Shown here: positions 1 through 8,589 of the stretch, in pieces
How positions within the stretch are numbered: position 1 is the stretch's first letter
How the letters are laid out: each line of letters starts with the position of its first letter
Assembly (NCBI RefSeq): GCF_004771005.1
Contig: NZ_RQHV01000043.1
Coordinates: 62,001 to 126,000, forward strand
Length of the DNA stretch: 64,000 nt
From: Leptospira ilyithenensis
GTDB lineage: Bacteria; Spirochaetota; Leptospiria; Leptospirales; Leptospiraceae
Direction: 5' to 3'
The notes under the pieces: model-generated
What the model was told of the DNA's origin: nothing
What the model saw: only the letters and a program-made list of their open reading frames with translations
Database searches by the model: none
Program-made: the position numbers and the translations under genes

Positions 1-155
1 TTTGCATTACTACCACCTAATACTTGCAATGCCTGCACTCCCCCGATAGCTTCGGATATCCTTGTGATCCCCAGCTTGCGCAATATATCTACAATTACTT
101 GACGCTGAAAATCATCATCTTCCACTACCAAGAACCCCAGATCATTTGCACTCAT
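1..155 (-). CDS. Response regulator receiver domain, N-terminal part (runs off the window)
   Basis: The first 51 codons of a receiver domain lie on the minus strand and continue beyond base 1. The visible protein starts MSANDLGFLVVEDDD, with the acidic residues that bind Mg2+ next to the phosphorylation site; the phospho-acceptor Asp itself is outside the window. Three ATG codons stand in a row (161, 158, 155). The GGAG ribosome site at about 164-167 overlaps the stop of the upstream kinase and is best spaced (8 nt) for the third ATG, which is chosen here. The hybrid kinase at 168-2705 ends 12 bases upstream, so the two are probably co-transcribed and act as a kinase and its partner regulator. 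The output domain is unknown. Confidence 0.85.
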   Translation of the reverse strand, partial: MSANDLGFLVVEDDDFQRQVIVDILRKLGITRISEAIGGVQALQVLGGSNA

Positions 156-167
156 CATCATTACTCC

Positions 168-2705
168 TTAAATCGTTCCTGTTTTTTCAATTAACGTAAA
201 AAGAAATTTTTCAAATCGACCCACAGCTTCCGTTAGTTTCGGAATCTCCGCACGGGCCGATTGCAAATTGTTTTGTCTGGCAGACCGTTCTATGTTTGCG
301 TATGCATTTGCAAGTTCACTTGCTCCTACAATCTGACTTGCCCCGTTGAGACGATGGGCCTGACTCATTATCTCTGCCGTATTTCCATTGTCCAGTTCGG
401 CGATCAACTTGTCCCGATCCTCCCGATGGTGTGATTGAAATTTATTTAATAATGCAATCTGTCCGGCCCGATCAGGTATGATATTGCGGAGATTTGTAAA
501 ATCAACCGGTGAATCCGCATCATCTTCCAAAGATGGATTCGCAGGTCCTTCCGCTTCACCGATACCGGATAACCAGCGCATGAAGGTTCCCCGCAATTGA
601 ACCATTTTGGCCGGCTTAACCATCACTTCGTCCATACCGGCAGAATGGCAGAGTCCGTTTTCTTCCCCGAGCGCATTGGCGGTATAAGCGATAATAGGTA
701 TGCGTGGTAATGCCTGAGCAGCTTCAATTTCCCGAATGGCTTTCGTTAGCTCGTATCCGTCCATTTTGGGCATATGGCAATCAGTAATGATCATATCGAA
801 TTTTTTCTCTTTCCATAATTTAAGAGCATCTTCCCCGTCTTCAGCACCCTCCACACGCAATCCGAGTTGTTCGACTTGGCGTATCAACAAAGTTAGGTTG
901 ATCGAATGGTCATCCACAACAAGCACGGTATGTATACTATTTCTATCCTGCGGAATGGGCTTGACAGCTTCCATGTCAGGCCCGACCAAAATAGTATTCA
1001 CAAAATCCATTTCCGATGTAGGGAGAAAAAGTGTGATACTGAAAGTGGATCCTTTGCCGGGAACACTTTCCAATTCGATCACTCCATCCATTAAGTCCGC
1101 CAATCTACGGCTGATGGCGAGGCCGAGGCCTGTTCCTCCGTACAGACGTGCCGTATCGGAAGTCGCTTGCGCGTAACGGAGAAACAAACGGGATTGTTCT
1201 TCCTGATTCAATCCTATACCGGTATCCTGGACGGAAAACCGCACCTTTTGCGCGTAGGAAAGATCCTTAACCAAATCAGCACGTAATACAACTTCCCCCT
1301 TTGCAGTAAACTTGATCGCATTGCTTACGAAATTATTGAGGACTTGTGAAAGCCTAAGCGGGTCAACGATATGGGCCAAAGTCAATTTTGTATCTACTTC
1401 ATAGCGCAGCGCCAATCCCTTGGAGCTTGCAACATGAGAATAGGTTTCCACCACCTCGGACGAAAGCTGCGCAATCGAAGTCGCTTGCAAAGAAAGCTCC
1501 AATTTGCCCTCTTCGATTTTGGACCAATCGAGAATGTCGCTTAAGATACGCAACAAACCGTTTCCTGAATCTCTCGCCGCCTTTACCATCTTTTTCTGAT
1601 CTAGATTCAGTACCGTTAGACTGAGTAATTCCAACATTCCCAGTAAGCCGCTCAACGGCGTACGGATTTCATGACTCATTGTGGCCAAAAAGGAGGTTTT
1701 CGAACGATTGGCAAGCTCCGCATCTTCCTTTGCCCGCTGCAATGCAAACCTGGCTGCACGCTCTTCAGTGACATCACGAAACACTAGTACAGCTCCCGTC
1801 ACCACACCATCCCGGTTACGGATTGGCGCGCAACTGTCTGCAATGGCATGTTCCCTGCCGTCACGGGAAATCAAGAGTGAGTTGCTGAGACCTTGGGTCG
1901 TTCCGTGTGTCAATGCATCTATCACCGGGACGGAAACAGGCTCGCGCGTTTCATTATTTATAATATGGAAAATTTCTACCACCAAACGACCAATAGCTTC
2001 CGCTTGCGTCCATCCGATCAATTGTTCGGCAACCGGATTGAGGCGGGTCACTCGCGCGCCTGCATCCGTAGTTAGTACTGCATCCCCGATCGAGTTCAGA
2101 GTAACGGAAAGATTTTCCTGACTATTGCGCAGTCCTTCGTTGGCCTCAATCGCTTCCTTTGCACGGATATAAACCTCAGCTTCCATACGCTCCATTCGTT
2201 CGCGCATTTCCTGAGTCACTTCGGTTTGCTCTATTCCTTCTTGTTTGAGTCGGACAAACTCCGTCACATCCTCTACCCGATGAATGATATAGGCAAGAGT
2301 GCCGTCCTTGTTCAAAACCGGTGAATTCCTCGGACTCCAGTAACGAGCTTCGAAACCACCGCCTTCCGAATCCGGTTTCCGTATATCGTATTTTTGCATA
2401 GCCATCGTACTAGGAACACAATGGTTGCGCACTTGTAACAAAGAAGTCCTGAGATGGCGCACTCCGTCGGCGGCAGGGTCATCTGGGTTGTCGGGAAAAA
2501 CTTCAAAGATACCTTTGCCAAGAACGTCTTCCCGGCGGATCATAGTGGCATTCGCATATGCATCACTAACAGCTATAATGTGGAAATCAAAATCCAATAC
2601 AAGATATAAACCCGGTGCAGATTCGAACAATGCGCGAAAATCAGGGCCAGTTGATAAAGATACGGATGAAGACGACGAATCCGGTATTTTTTTACCTGTG
2701 CTCAT
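168..2705 (-). CDS. Hybrid sensor histidine kinase (PAS-PAS-HisKA-HATPase-REC-Hpt)
   Basis: A soluble, probably cytoplasmic hybrid kinase of 845 residues; no membrane segment is evident. Domains in order: PAS at about 22-150, a coiled linker at 150-195, PAS at 197-318, HisKA with phospho-His in the motif SHEIRTP (about H345), HATPase_c at 445-562 (N box [11 protein letters not shown] boxes DTGIG and GGTGLGLA), a receiver at 592-710 with D642 in MIITDCHMP, and a C-terminal Hpt domain with a histidine near 784 in QAHRLNGAS. This is the full His-Asp-His relay seen in BvgS/ArcB-type kinases, so the final phosphate acceptor is probably the regulator encoded just downstream at 1-155. The signal is unknown; the PAS domains suggest a small ligand, redox or oxygen. 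The function of each domain is known from the families; the pairing is inferred from adjacency. Confidence 0.93.
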   Translation of the reverse strand: MSTGKKIPDSSSSSVSLSTGPDFRALFESAPGLYLVLDFDFHIIAVSDAYANATMIRREDVLGKGIFEVFPDNPDDPAADGVRHLRTSLLQVRNHCVPSTMAMQKYDIRKPDSEGGGFEARYWSPRNSPVLNKDGTLAYIIHRVEDVTEFVRLKQEGIEQTEVTQEMRERMERMEAEVYIRAKEAIEANEGLRNSQENLSVTLNSIGDAVLTTDAGARVTRLNPVAEQLIGWTQAEAIGRLVVEIFHIINNETREPVSVPVIDALTHGTTQGLSNSLLISRDGREHAIADSCAPIRNRDGVVTGAVLVFRDVTEERAARFALQRAKEDAELANRSKTSFLATMSHEIRTPLSGLLGMLELLSLTVLNLDQKKMVKAARDSGNGLLRILSDILDWSKIEEGKLELSLQATSIAQLSSEVVETYSHVASSKGLALRYEVDTKLTLAHIVDPLRLSQVLNNFVSNAIKFTAKGEVVLRADLVKDLSYAQKVRFSVQDTGIGLNQEEQSRLFLRYAQATSDTARLYGGTGLGLAISRRLADLMDGVIELESVPGKGSTFSITLFLPTSEMDFVNTILVGPDMEAVKPIPQDRNSIHTVLVVDDHSINLTLLIRQVEQLGLRVEGAEDGEDALKLWKEKKFDMIITDCHMPKMDGYELTKAIREIEAAQALPRIPIIAYTANALGEENGLCHSAGMDEVMVKPAKMVQLRGTFMRWLSGIGEAEGPANPSLEDDADSPVDFTNLRNIIPDRAGQIALLNKFQSHHREDRDKLIAELDNGNTAEIMSQAHRLNGASQIVGASELANAYANIERSARQNNLQSARAEIPKLTEAVGRFEKFLFTLIEKTGTI

Positions 2706-2783
2706 ACCAACACTTCCCTACAAAAATCGTGTTTAGCCATAAGAGTTCCCTCTTGCTTTTAAAAATTTTACTCTTTTGGCATG

Positions 2784-2816
2784 GATTCAGACAAACATTT
2801 TCTATTTGTCCGAATC
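2784..2816. promoter_or_regulatory. Inverted repeat upstream of the hybrid kinase gene
   Basis: Two 12-base arms, GATTCAGACAAA (2784-2795) and TTTGTCCGAATC (2805-2816), are complementary with one mismatch around a 9-base AT-rich spacer. The dyad lies about 80 bases upstream of the kinase start at 2705, where an operator could sit. It has no T-run and no gene ends close by, so a terminator is less likely. The binding protein is unknown. Confidence 0.4.
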
Positions 2817-2906
2817 ATACCCACTAAAATGTTAAGGTTAAATCATCTTTTCAAAACAGTTCGCCGGTAAGGATTTTTGTCCAACGATAGGTCGATCTTT
2901 GCGAAC

Positions 2907-2921
2907 AGTACATACTGTACT
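2907..2921. promoter_or_regulatory. Perfect short palindrome AGTACA-TAC-TGTACT
   Basis: Six-base arms are perfectly complementary around three bases, followed by a run of seven A. It lies about 200 bases upstream of the hybrid kinase start. It could be an operator or a weak hairpin; no regulator can be named. Confidence 0.3.
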
Positions 2922-3148
2922 AAAAAAACAGTTTAGATATTAATAATATATAAAAAGAAAATAAATAAAAATTTCATCGAACGAATAAATTTTTATACAC
3001 TTTCGTAAAGGAGGATTTTTTTGCACTGCACTTACATAATCCGATGGCAAGGGCGTGACTGGTATTACATCTAATCTTAGGATTTAGCCTAAGTCAATAC
3101 ATTGTTTCGGGCGTTCCCAATTGGATTGATTCTAATCCTAATTTTTAA

Positions 3149-3223
3149 TAAGGGTCGGGCCACTTCGGGGTATCCGCCAAACAAAGTTTGGCCGCCTTAC
3201 GGCGCCCTCCGTGTCCCTAACGC
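3149..3223. repeat. Dispersed intergenic repeat, copy 1
   Basis: This 75-base GC-rich element begins TAAGGGTCGGGC and ends CCCTAACGC. A second copy with the same ends but a different interior lies at 19573-19643. The ends are roughly inverted relative to each other (TAAGGG against CCCTAA) and the interior has further dyads, e.g. GGCCGCCTTACGGCGCC. The pattern is that of a REP- or MITE-like intergenic repeat. It sits downstream of the minus-strand lipoprotein gene at 3289. Confidence 0.6.
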
Positions 3224-3288
3224 ATGATCAAATCATCAAATGAAAACTTTCACAAACTATCGTTCTTTTTGGTTCCGAAGATTTACTT

Positions 3289-4449
3289 CTAATAAGAAAT
3301 ATCACCGCTACAAGTTGTATTTACGTCCGAAGTCGTTTCGGGAGAATAAAAACTAATTACAGCACGACCATTGTTTGTAAGCGGATTTGCAAAACATTTT
3401 CCCGTTAGATTTGTACTATTACAAACGGAAGCGGAAAAAGTACTACCGGTTCCCTGGAACGCAGCACAGGTAGAACTGTTAGTCGGACGATTCAGATGAT
3501 CGGAAGGATAGGTCACACAACGGTTTGCAAATACACCGGTTCCTCCCGAGCAAGAAGTACCGAGAGGAGTAAGAACCAATCCATTCTGAAGTGCATGGAA
3601 TGAAAATGTCCCTTGGGTTGTTCCGATTCTGCGGACCCGAACCAAGAGATTGGAGCCTAGAATTCCCCCGGAAGCGGTATAAGAACCAAACTCATAATTG
3701 TTTGTAGAGTTTGCATTTACATCAGGTCCGATAGTTGTTCCGTCTGCGCGCATTGCAAGTAGTGCCACATCCAATCCGGAAGAAACATGATGTGCACTCA
3801 AAGTAAATTTTGAAGTAGTTGAATATATGTAAAAGGAGTAAAATTGCAAAGGAGTGGTATCATTCAGAATTTGATTTTGATACACAGTCCCCGAGCTTGT
3901 GCTCATATAACCGGAGTCACTCGGAAGAATCAAAACAGATTTAGGCGAGGGAGAACCGGTTTCCCTGGGGATCAGTCCGTAATAATACCGAACCGGAACC
4001 AAAGTCCCCGAAGCCACCAAACCGGTGGGGACATTAACCGTATAACCGCTATTGCCAAAAGTGAAAGTCCCCACTACTGTATCATTTGCATCGAGTGTTG
4101 AATCGGTGGAAATTACGATCTGTTTGGTGGCGGTGCTACTCCCCAAGCTGTTATTCACCGTTACATTCAGACTTTGGCCTGAGATTTTCACTGAATCGGA
4201 ATTGGATTCGTAATAGTAAAAGGAAGGAGTACCCGAGGTTCCCGTAAATGTGATCGGTGTATTTCCCGACGAAGCATTGGAAGAAGAGCCGGAACCGCCG
4301 GAAGAACTACCGCCTAATATGGGAAGAAGGAGCGCCGCATCACCGGAGGAAGACGATCCGCCGCCTCCGCAGGAAAAAAGAAGAGTATATGCAAAAAGCG
4401 TGATACTGAAAAAAGGGAAATTTTTTTTACGGTTTTTAATTTTTTTCAT
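3289..4449 (-). CDS. Putative lipoprotein, Ser/Gly-rich N-terminus
   Basis: A predicted exported lipoprotein of unknown function. A 20-codon extension from a TTG at 4509 is possible, but the ATG at 4449 is preferred because it puts the basic start MKKIKNRKKN directly before the hydrophobic stretch and the lipobox LLFSC. After the lipid-modified Cys comes a low-complexity tether rich in Gly and Ser (about residues 26-60), then about 320 residues with many Ser, Thr, Asn and Gly, suggesting beta structure. Four Cys near the C-terminus (e.g. GTSCSGGTG and ANRCVTYP) could form disulfides. Leptospira make many lipoproteins of this layout. It is divergent from the WG-repeat gene, with about 150 bases between the starts for both promoters. 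I do not recognise a specific family. Confidence 0.8.
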   Translation of the reverse strand: MKKIKNRKKNFPFFSITLFAYTLLFSCGGGGSSSSGDAALLLPILGGSSSGGSGSSSNASSGNTPITFTGTSGTPSFYYYESNSDSVKISGQSLNVTVNNSLGSSTATKQIVISTDSTLDANDTVVGTFTFGNSGYTVNVPTGLVASGTLVPVRYYYGLIPRETGSPSPKSVLILPSDSGYMSTSSGTVYQNQILNDTTPLQFYSFYIYSTTSKFTLSAHHVSSGLDVALLAMRADGTTIGPDVNANSTNNYEFGSYTASGGILGSNLLVRVRRIGTTQGTFSFHALQNGLVLTPLGTSCSGGTGVFANRCVTYPSDHLNRPTNSSTCAAFQGTGSTFSASVCNSTNLTGKCFANPLTNNGRAVISFYSPETTSDVNTTCSGDISY

Positions 4450-4598
4450 AGTTTTATCAAATCCTAATTTTGAGTTATCTCTCTTTTCTCTTTTTCCATT
4501 ATTTGTCAATGATCAAAGAGACCTCCGGGGCGCAGAAAGGATTGCTTTTTTCCGCCCTACTATTCTCATAACAAAGACTTATTACCGGAGTGAATTAT

Positions 4599-5192
4599 AT
4601 GAACCGAATCTCTTTGCAGTTGATCTTATTATTGATTTTAGTACCTTCTCTGTCTTATTCGGAGAGCCGCCGACAACCCTTAGTCTCATTTGAAGAAAAT
4701 GATCTGTTTGGATTTAAAAACAAAACAGGCAAGGTTATAATTCCCCCTCAGTATTCCCATGTGTTCGATTTTAACGAAAAGAAAGTGGCTTTTGTTTTGG
4801 GCAAAGACGGATGGAGCTGCATTGACTCAAATAACAAACATTTGTTATCCCCTTTTATATTTGACAACGGCCCGGATTATCTGTCAGAGGGGATGGGAAG
4901 ATTCGTTGAAAAAGGAAAGATAGGTTTTTTCGATTCTGCCTGCAAAAAAAAGATCAAAGCTGACTATGACTTTGCTCAGCCTTTTGAAAACAAATTCTCA
5001 ATAGTATGTAACGGATGTTATTCGAAAAAATCAGGAGAACATTCCGTCATCAAAGGCGGAAAGTACGGAGCGATTGACAAAAAAGGAAAAATTGTGGTCT
5101 CCTTAGAATACGACTCGGTTTCTATTGATGTGGGTAAAAAAACCGCCCAAGTAACGAATGACGGTTTAAAAAAGGAAATCAAAATCAGATAA
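4599..5192 (+). CDS. WG (KWG) repeat-containing secreted protein
   Basis: A small exported protein (197 residues) made largely of WG beta repeats, a motif first described from Leptospira. Repeat cores visible are FGFKNKTGKVIIPPQYSHVF, KDGWSCIDSNNKHLLSPFIF, GKIGFFDSACKKKIKADYDF and GKYGAIDKKGKIVVSLEYDS. Each shows the pattern G-aromatic-Asp/Asn-x-x-Gly-Lys. The N-terminus MNRISLQLILLLILVPSLSYS is a typical cleavable signal peptide without a lipobox Cys. The ATG at 4599 is preferred to the upstream GTG at 4590 because GGAG at 4587-4590 is spaced 8 bases from it. The repeats usually mediate protein contacts; no enzyme activity is expected. It converges on the CPBP protease gene 21 bases downstream. 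Confidence 0.88.
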   Translation: MNRISLQLILLLILVPSLSYSESRRQPLVSFEENDLFGFKNKTGKVIIPPQYSHVFDFNEKKVAFVLGKDGWSCIDSNNKHLLSPFIFDNGPDYLSEGMGRFVEKGKIGFFDSACKKKIKADYDFAQPFENKFSIVCNGCYSKKSGEHSVIKGGKYGAIDKKGKIVVSLEYDSVSIDVGKKTAQVTNDGLKKEIKIR

Positions 5193-5213
5193 TCCGACAG
5201 GCATTCGTTGAAA

Positions 5214-5915
5214 TTATCGGAACAATACGTATAAAAATTCGCATGAATTCAGTGTTAAATGGGCAATAAAAACAAAAAACAGATTTCCTCGTTTCCCAGC
5301 AATGTATGCGAAGGGGATTCCAATCACAATCATGGTTATCAAAATGTACCAAAATCCGCCTAACCAGTGAAACATTCCAAACAAAACCGATGAAAGCAGT
5401 ACGGACATCTTGGGAGAGTAAGCAGTCCCAAATGTTCGTAAGGCAAAATTCCGATATAAACTTTCCTCCACAAAGGGTGCAAAGATTACGTTCGCCAGAA
5501 AAAAAGGAAATATCCCTTCTCCGAATTCATTTATGGTTTCACCCGGCGGAATATAATCTCCCAAAGTAGTTTGCAAATAAATATGAATGGGAGAAACGAG
5601 ATGAATATAAATAGCCGCTAGACTAACACCAAACAGGATCCCCCAATACAAATCCTTATTTAACCTTCCGTCCCAGCCTATAGTAAAAAACGACAAACCA
5701 TTTCTTTTCAAAGAATAAAAAAGAAAGCCCCCAGTGCAAACTTGTGCCAAAAGAAGAATCAGGGAAATTTTCTTGGAAATCGCAAGAGATATTTCCCCGG
5801 ATTCCATCCCGGATGATCCAAAGTAAAATCCGAAACAAATAATGATAGGAAGGAACCAGAAAGGAGCAAGGACCAAATTGGTCCATACGGATTTCAAGCT
5901 GAGTGTTTGCGTCAT
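5214..5915 (-). CDS. CPBP-family intramembrane metalloprotease (CAAX/Abi type)
   Basis: A multi-pass membrane protein of 233 residues with all three signature motifs of the CPBP family: EExxxR at E150-E151-R155 (FVEESLYRNF), FxxxH ending at H183 (LFGMFHW) and HxxxN at H219-N223 (AHLTLNS). These residues form the active site in characterised members. Some relatives cleave membrane proteins or prenylated tails and others act in bacteriocin self-protection, so the substrate here cannot be predicted. At least six hydrophobic segments are visible, the first at about residues 14-32. A perfect palindrome lies 18 bases upstream of the start (5933-5947). The gene stands alone between a converging WG-protein gene and a divergent DUF1415 gene. 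Confidence 0.88.
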   Translation of the reverse strand: MTQTLSLKSVWTNLVLAPFWFLPIIICFGFYFGSSGMESGEISLAISKKISLILLLAQVCTGGFLFYSLKRNGLSFFTIGWDGRLNKDLYWGILFGVSLAAIYIHLVSPIHIYLQTTLGDYIPPGETINEFGEGIFPFFLANVIFAPFVEESLYRNFALRTFGTAYSPKMSVLLSSVLFGMFHWLGGFWYILITMIVIGIPFAYIAGKRGNLFFVFIAHLTLNSCEFLYVLFR

Positions 5916-5932
5916 GGGAATGCCATAGTTTT

Positions 5933-5947
5933 ACTGTATGTTACAGT
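5933..5947. promoter_or_regulatory. Palindrome ACTGTA-TGT-TACAGT upstream of the CPBP protease
   Basis: A perfect six-base inverted repeat with a three-base centre, 18 bases upstream of the CPBP start and about 97 upstream of the DUF1415 start. Its size and place fit a dimeric repressor site. The regulator is unknown. Confidence 0.35.
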
Positions 5948-6043
5948 TGAACGAAATGGAAAGTCAAATTGTAAAATAACAAATAACCGGACAAGAATTC
6001 AGTGTAATTTCCAATCAAGTATGTATCATGGAATATAAATCAT

Positions 6044-6652
6044 ATGAATCCCGACAGCCGAACCGACTTTTCGAACAATGATGATCCGATCATTGACTTA
6101 ACAAAAACCTGGTTGGAAAAAGCGGTGATCGGGCTTAATCTTTGCCCCTTCGCCAAATCGGTGTATAATGCCAATCTGATTCGTTTTGTAGTGAGTCGTG
6201 CCGACTCCAAACAAAATCTGACAGTCGATCTAAAACAAGAATTGAAAGAACTATCGGAAGCGGATCCGAAACAAACGGAAACCACTCTCTTGATACATCC
6301 GTATGCGCTACTGAATTTTTTAGATTATAATGATTTTCTCGGAGTCGCAGATAAGATTATCATACAACTGAAACTGGAAGGTTTCCTGCAAATCGCAAGC
6401 TTCCATCCTGATTATCAGTTTGCGGGCAGGAAAGCCGACGACATCACTAACTTTGTAAACCGTTCCCCTTATCCCATGCTACATCTGTTACGCGAAGATA
6501 GCGTGGAGCGTGCAAATGACAACCATCCCGACATAGATTCGATTTATCAGAATAACATCGATACTCTTCGCAAATTGGGACATGATGGCTGGAACGGGCT
6601 CGGGCTCAAGAATCCTGCATATCCCGATTCAAATTTGCCCTCTCCCGATTGA
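6044..6652 (+). CDS. DUF1415 family protein
   Basis: A cytoplasmic protein of 202 residues matching the DUF1415 family. The family's diagnostic N-terminal block is present (TWLEKAVIGLNLCPFAK, about residues 22-38), as are the later blocks FLQIASFHPDYQFAG and NRSPYPMLHLLRE. The length is usual for the family. No biochemical function is established; the conserved Cys, His and Asp residues hint at catalysis or metal binding, but that is conjecture. It is transcribed alone and divergently from the CPBP gene. An upstream AT-rich stretch (around 5975-6040) probably contains the promoter. Confidence 0.88.
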   Translation: MNPDSRTDFSNNDDPIIDLTKTWLEKAVIGLNLCPFAKSVYNANLIRFVVSRADSKQNLTVDLKQELKELSEADPKQTETTLLIHPYALLNFLDYNDFLGVADKIIIQLKLEGFLQIASFHPDYQFAGRKADDITNFVNRSPYPMLHLLREDSVERANDNHPDIDSIYQNNIDTLRKLGHDGWNGLGLKNPAYPDSNLPSPD

Positions 6653-7280
6653 TTTTTGCAATCACAGCTTCCAGGATTTTAATTACAAAGTTTGAACTTG
6701 AGAGAGCCAAATTGCTGCCATCCGGTCTCGTAAGACCAAGTGATTTGGCTGTCATTGTTGCAATGAAAACAAAGACGACTGAGATCGGATTTTAGAAATA
6801 AACCAGATGAAAGCTGTTCGCGACGAAGCGGAAAAATCACCTTGGAAAAGATTCATCTGATTGAACTTCCGCTTGGGAAGCAACCCGATCAATTTCATCC
6901 GTCAATTCGGAAAATTCCATCTGAACCAATTGAGGCTCATCCATTGTATACACCCCACTTTGGAAATTTTGTGCAGACTACGGAGCGACACAGTTCGATT
7001 CGTTTCGAAAGTTCGAAAATGTTTCCACACTTGGTTTTTGCCGGAACAAAAAGAACCCGGGTGCCTCATACATACGATAACATATACTAGATGATAATTC
7101 TGATCTCATTCCCTTCCTAAATCCCCACAAGAGCCGACAGTGTATCGGCCGAAGAAACTTTCAACGAGTCAATGTTCTGCAATTCGCTTATAAAAAGTTA
7201 GCCGAAAGTTGTGCAAATTTACTTTGGATGACTTAAAATATAAAAATCAAAAAAGAACCTCTTGACAATCAAAAAACCAT
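6653..7280. other. Long intergenic region left of the cassette island
   Basis: About 630 bases with no gene I can support. Two overlapping 80-residue frames at 6842-7094 lack a ribosome site and resemble no family. A GTTGTGC at 7208-7214 resembles the right-hand core of the attC-like elements further on (GTTATGC) and may mark the left edge of the island. TTGACA at 7262-7267 may be the -35 of the first toxin-antitoxin pair. Confidence 0.4.
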
Positions 7281-7298
7281 GTAATACAAGTGTATTAC
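7281..7298. promoter_or_regulatory. Probable operator of the first vapBC-type pair
   Basis: GTAATACA-AG-TGTATTAC is a perfect 8-base inverted repeat with a two-base centre, lying 9 bases upstream of the antitoxin ATG and 14 bases after a TTGACA. Ribbon-helix-helix antitoxins autoregulate by binding such dyads at their own promoter, so this is the likely binding site of the antitoxin encoded at 7308. Confidence 0.65.
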
Positions 7299-7307
7299 GA
7301 GGCCTTT

Positions 7308-7553
7308 ATGATCAGCTTAAGATTACCAGAAGAACTTGAAAAGAAACTCTCTGAAGTTGCAAAAATCGAAAACAAAAGTAAATCTGAAGTAATAAAAGAA
7401 TCTTTAGTTTACTATATCAATAATTTTGCGAAACAACCTTCAGCTTTTGAATTAGGAGAAAAATACTTCGGATTATACAAAAGCGGAATTTCCGACAAAT
7501 CAATAAACCATCAAAAATATATAAAAGATGCTTTGATCAAAAAACGAAAATGA
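7308..7553 (+). CDS. Ribbon-helix-helix antitoxin (VapB/CopG-like)
   Basis: An 81-residue antitoxin. The N-terminus MISLRLPEELEKKLSEVAKI has the ribbon-helix-helix pattern: an alternating beta strand, then two amphipathic helices with the family-typical NKSKSEVIKESL at about 24-35. The C-terminal half is expected to wrap the toxin. The ATG at 7308 is preferred to a GTG at 7290 because GAGG stands just upstream and because the GTG lies inside the operator palindrome. The stop overlaps the PIN toxin start (ATGA, 4 bases), showing translational coupling. It should neutralise the toxin at 7550 and repress its own promoter through the 7281-7298 dyad. Confidence 0.85.
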   Translation: MISLRLPEELEKKLSEVAKIENKSKSEVIKESLVYYINNFAKQPSAFELGEKYFGLYKSGISDKSINHQKYIKDALIKKRK

Positions 7554-7975
7554 TAAAAGCAATTATTGACACTGGTCCAATCGTTGCCTTTTTCGATGAA
7601 TCAGATAATTACTGTCTTCAATGTAGGTCATTTCTAAAAAATTTTAAAGGCAGATTGTTTACCTCACTCGCTGTTGTTACGGAAGTTTCTTATCTATTGT
7701 CAGACAATAAAAGAATACAGAAGGCATTTATCGAATGGATTGATAACAATGCAATTTCAATATTAAATCAGGATAATAAACAATTTAGTTCGATTTTGTT
7801 TTTTATGGACAAATATTCAGATCGGCCAATGGATTTTGCTGACGCTTCACTCATGACAATTTCAGAGTTCTACGAAATTCCAAATATCTTCACATTAGAT
7901 AGTGACTTCCGATTTTATAAATCAAAAAAGGGAAAATCTTTAAAAATCATTAATGAAAGCATGATAAAAAATTAA
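7550..7975 (+). CDS. PIN-domain toxin (VapC-like ribonuclease)
   Basis: A 141-residue PIN-domain protein, the toxin of the pair with 7308. The conserved acidic residues of the metal-dependent RNase site are visible: Asp in IDTGPIVAFFD near the start, Glu in VVTEVSYLL, Asp in PMDFADASL, and Asp in LDSDFRFY near the end. VapC-like toxins typically cleave tRNA or rRNA and stop translation when the antitoxin is degraded. The length is normal for the family and all acidic positions are present, so the toxin looks active. An attC-like element begins 16 bases after the stop codon. Confidence 0.88.
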   Translation: MIKAIIDTGPIVAFFDESDNYCLQCRSFLKNFKGRLFTSLAVVTEVSYLLSDNKRIQKAFIEWIDNNAISILNQDNKQFSSILFFMDKYSDRPMDFADASLMTISEFYEIPNIFTLDSDFRFYKSKKGKSLKIINESMIKN

Positions 7976-7991
7976 TTAAAGCACAAACTTC

Positions 7992-8164
7992 GGCTAACTA
8001 CGCCTTACCGCTACGCTGCGGGATTCGCTTCCGCTCACCCTTGCTCGGGCTGAAGCCACATTGTCCTCCGTCACGTTTCTTGCTTAAGCAAGAAATCGCG
8101 CCGACGCTAACGCCTCCTCAGAGGCTCAGCTACGGACAACGTCGGTAAGGCTAGTTCGTTATGC
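7992..8164 (+). repeat. attC-like palindromic element 1 (complete, 173 bases)
   Basis: The left end GGCTAACTACGCCTTACCG and the right end CGGTAAGGCTAGTTCGTTATGC can pair over most of their length. AACTA-GCCTTACCG matches once one base (C8001) is left unpaired, the kind of extrahelical base seen in integron attC sites. The right core GTTATGC (8158-8164) resembles the R-prime box, where cassette integrases cut after the G. The interior has its own 18-base palindrome (8077-8094). The GC-rich first third recurs in the element at 10056. It lies between the end of one toxin-antitoxin pair and the promoter of the next gene pair, as expected for a cassette boundary. Recombination activity is inferred. 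Confidence 0.6.
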
Positions 8165-8173
8165 GTCATCCCT

Positions 8174-8203
8174 TTGAACTACTTTTTAGTCTATATCGAC
8201 TAT
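8174..8203 (+). promoter_or_regulatory. Promoter and dyad of the wHTH/nucleotidyltransferase pair
   Basis: A -35-like TTGAAC (8174-8179) and a weak -10-like GACTAT (8198-8203) are 18 bases apart. An inverted repeat TAGTC-TATATC-GACTA (8187-8202) fills the space between them and overlaps the -10. The winged-helix protein encoded at 8245 could bind there for autoregulation. Confidence 0.4.
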
Positions 8204-8244
8204 TTTTTGGTTGATATTTACAGAAGAACTCATAAGTATCAAGT

Positions 8245-8589
8245 ATGATTCTTGATGGTATTTTTGGGAATAAAACTGCGTCAAAAGTGCTTTTGCACTT
8301 ATTTCATTATAATGAAATTCATTCTGCAGCCATTGCAAACGACTATGGAGTTGCCGTTACACCCATTAGAATGCAGCTGGAGCGTTTCGAAAAGGTTGGC
8401 ATCCTGGTTGCTAAAAATGTTGGAAGAACTAGAGTATTTTCATTTAATCAAAAATCTCCCTTTATTAAGCCAATCAAAGCAATTTTAGAGATATTTTATA
8501 ATTCACTAACTATAGAAGAGAAAGAAAAAATCTTTTCTACCCGAAGAAGACCGAGACAAAAAGGTAAACCCATTTATGGAAGAACCTGA
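8245..8589 (+). CDS. Winged helix-turn-helix protein, likely antitoxin/regulator
   Basis: A 114-residue protein with an N-terminal winged-helix fold (about 1-75): a helix LDGIFGNKTASKVLLHLF, a second helix, a recognition helix near AVTPIRMQLERFEKVGI, and a wing KNVGRTRVFSFN. The basic C-terminal tail (RRRPRQKGK) is unusual. The gene overlaps the nucleotidyltransferase gene by 14 bases, so the two are translationally coupled. Winged-helix antitoxins paired with nucleotidyltransferase toxins are known (AbiE type, MNT-like), and this pair has the same logic with smaller proteins. It may repress its own promoter at 8174-8203. The role as antitoxin is inferred from context. Confidence 0.7.
   Translation: MILDGIFGNKTASKVLLHLFHYNEIHSAAIANDYGVAVTPIRMQLERFEKVGILVAKNVGRTRVFSFNQKSPFIKPIKAILEIFYNSLTIEEKEKIFSTRRRPRQKGKPIYGRT

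Larger units (their letters stand above)
2706..3148. other. Non-coding stretch with dyads and an orphan ribosome-binding site
   Basis: No convincing gene is present. It holds two inverted repeats listed separately (2784-2816 and 2907-2921). It also has a perfect Shine-Dalgarno sequence AAGGAGG at 3008-3014, six bases before a TTG at 3021. The TTG opens an 18-codon frame ending in TAA at 3072-3074. Whether this mini-ORF is translated cannot be judged from sequence alone. Confidence 0.5.

Noticed and set aside
2915..2931. SOS box of the CTGT-N8-ACAG type
   Set aside because: CTGT and ACAG are nine bases apart, not eight, and the gene controlled would be a hybrid kinase; the match is probably accidental.
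6842..7094. Two overlapping frames of about 80 codons
   Set aside because: No ribosome site, no family resemblance and two frames over the same bases; most likely chance open frames in non-coding DNA.
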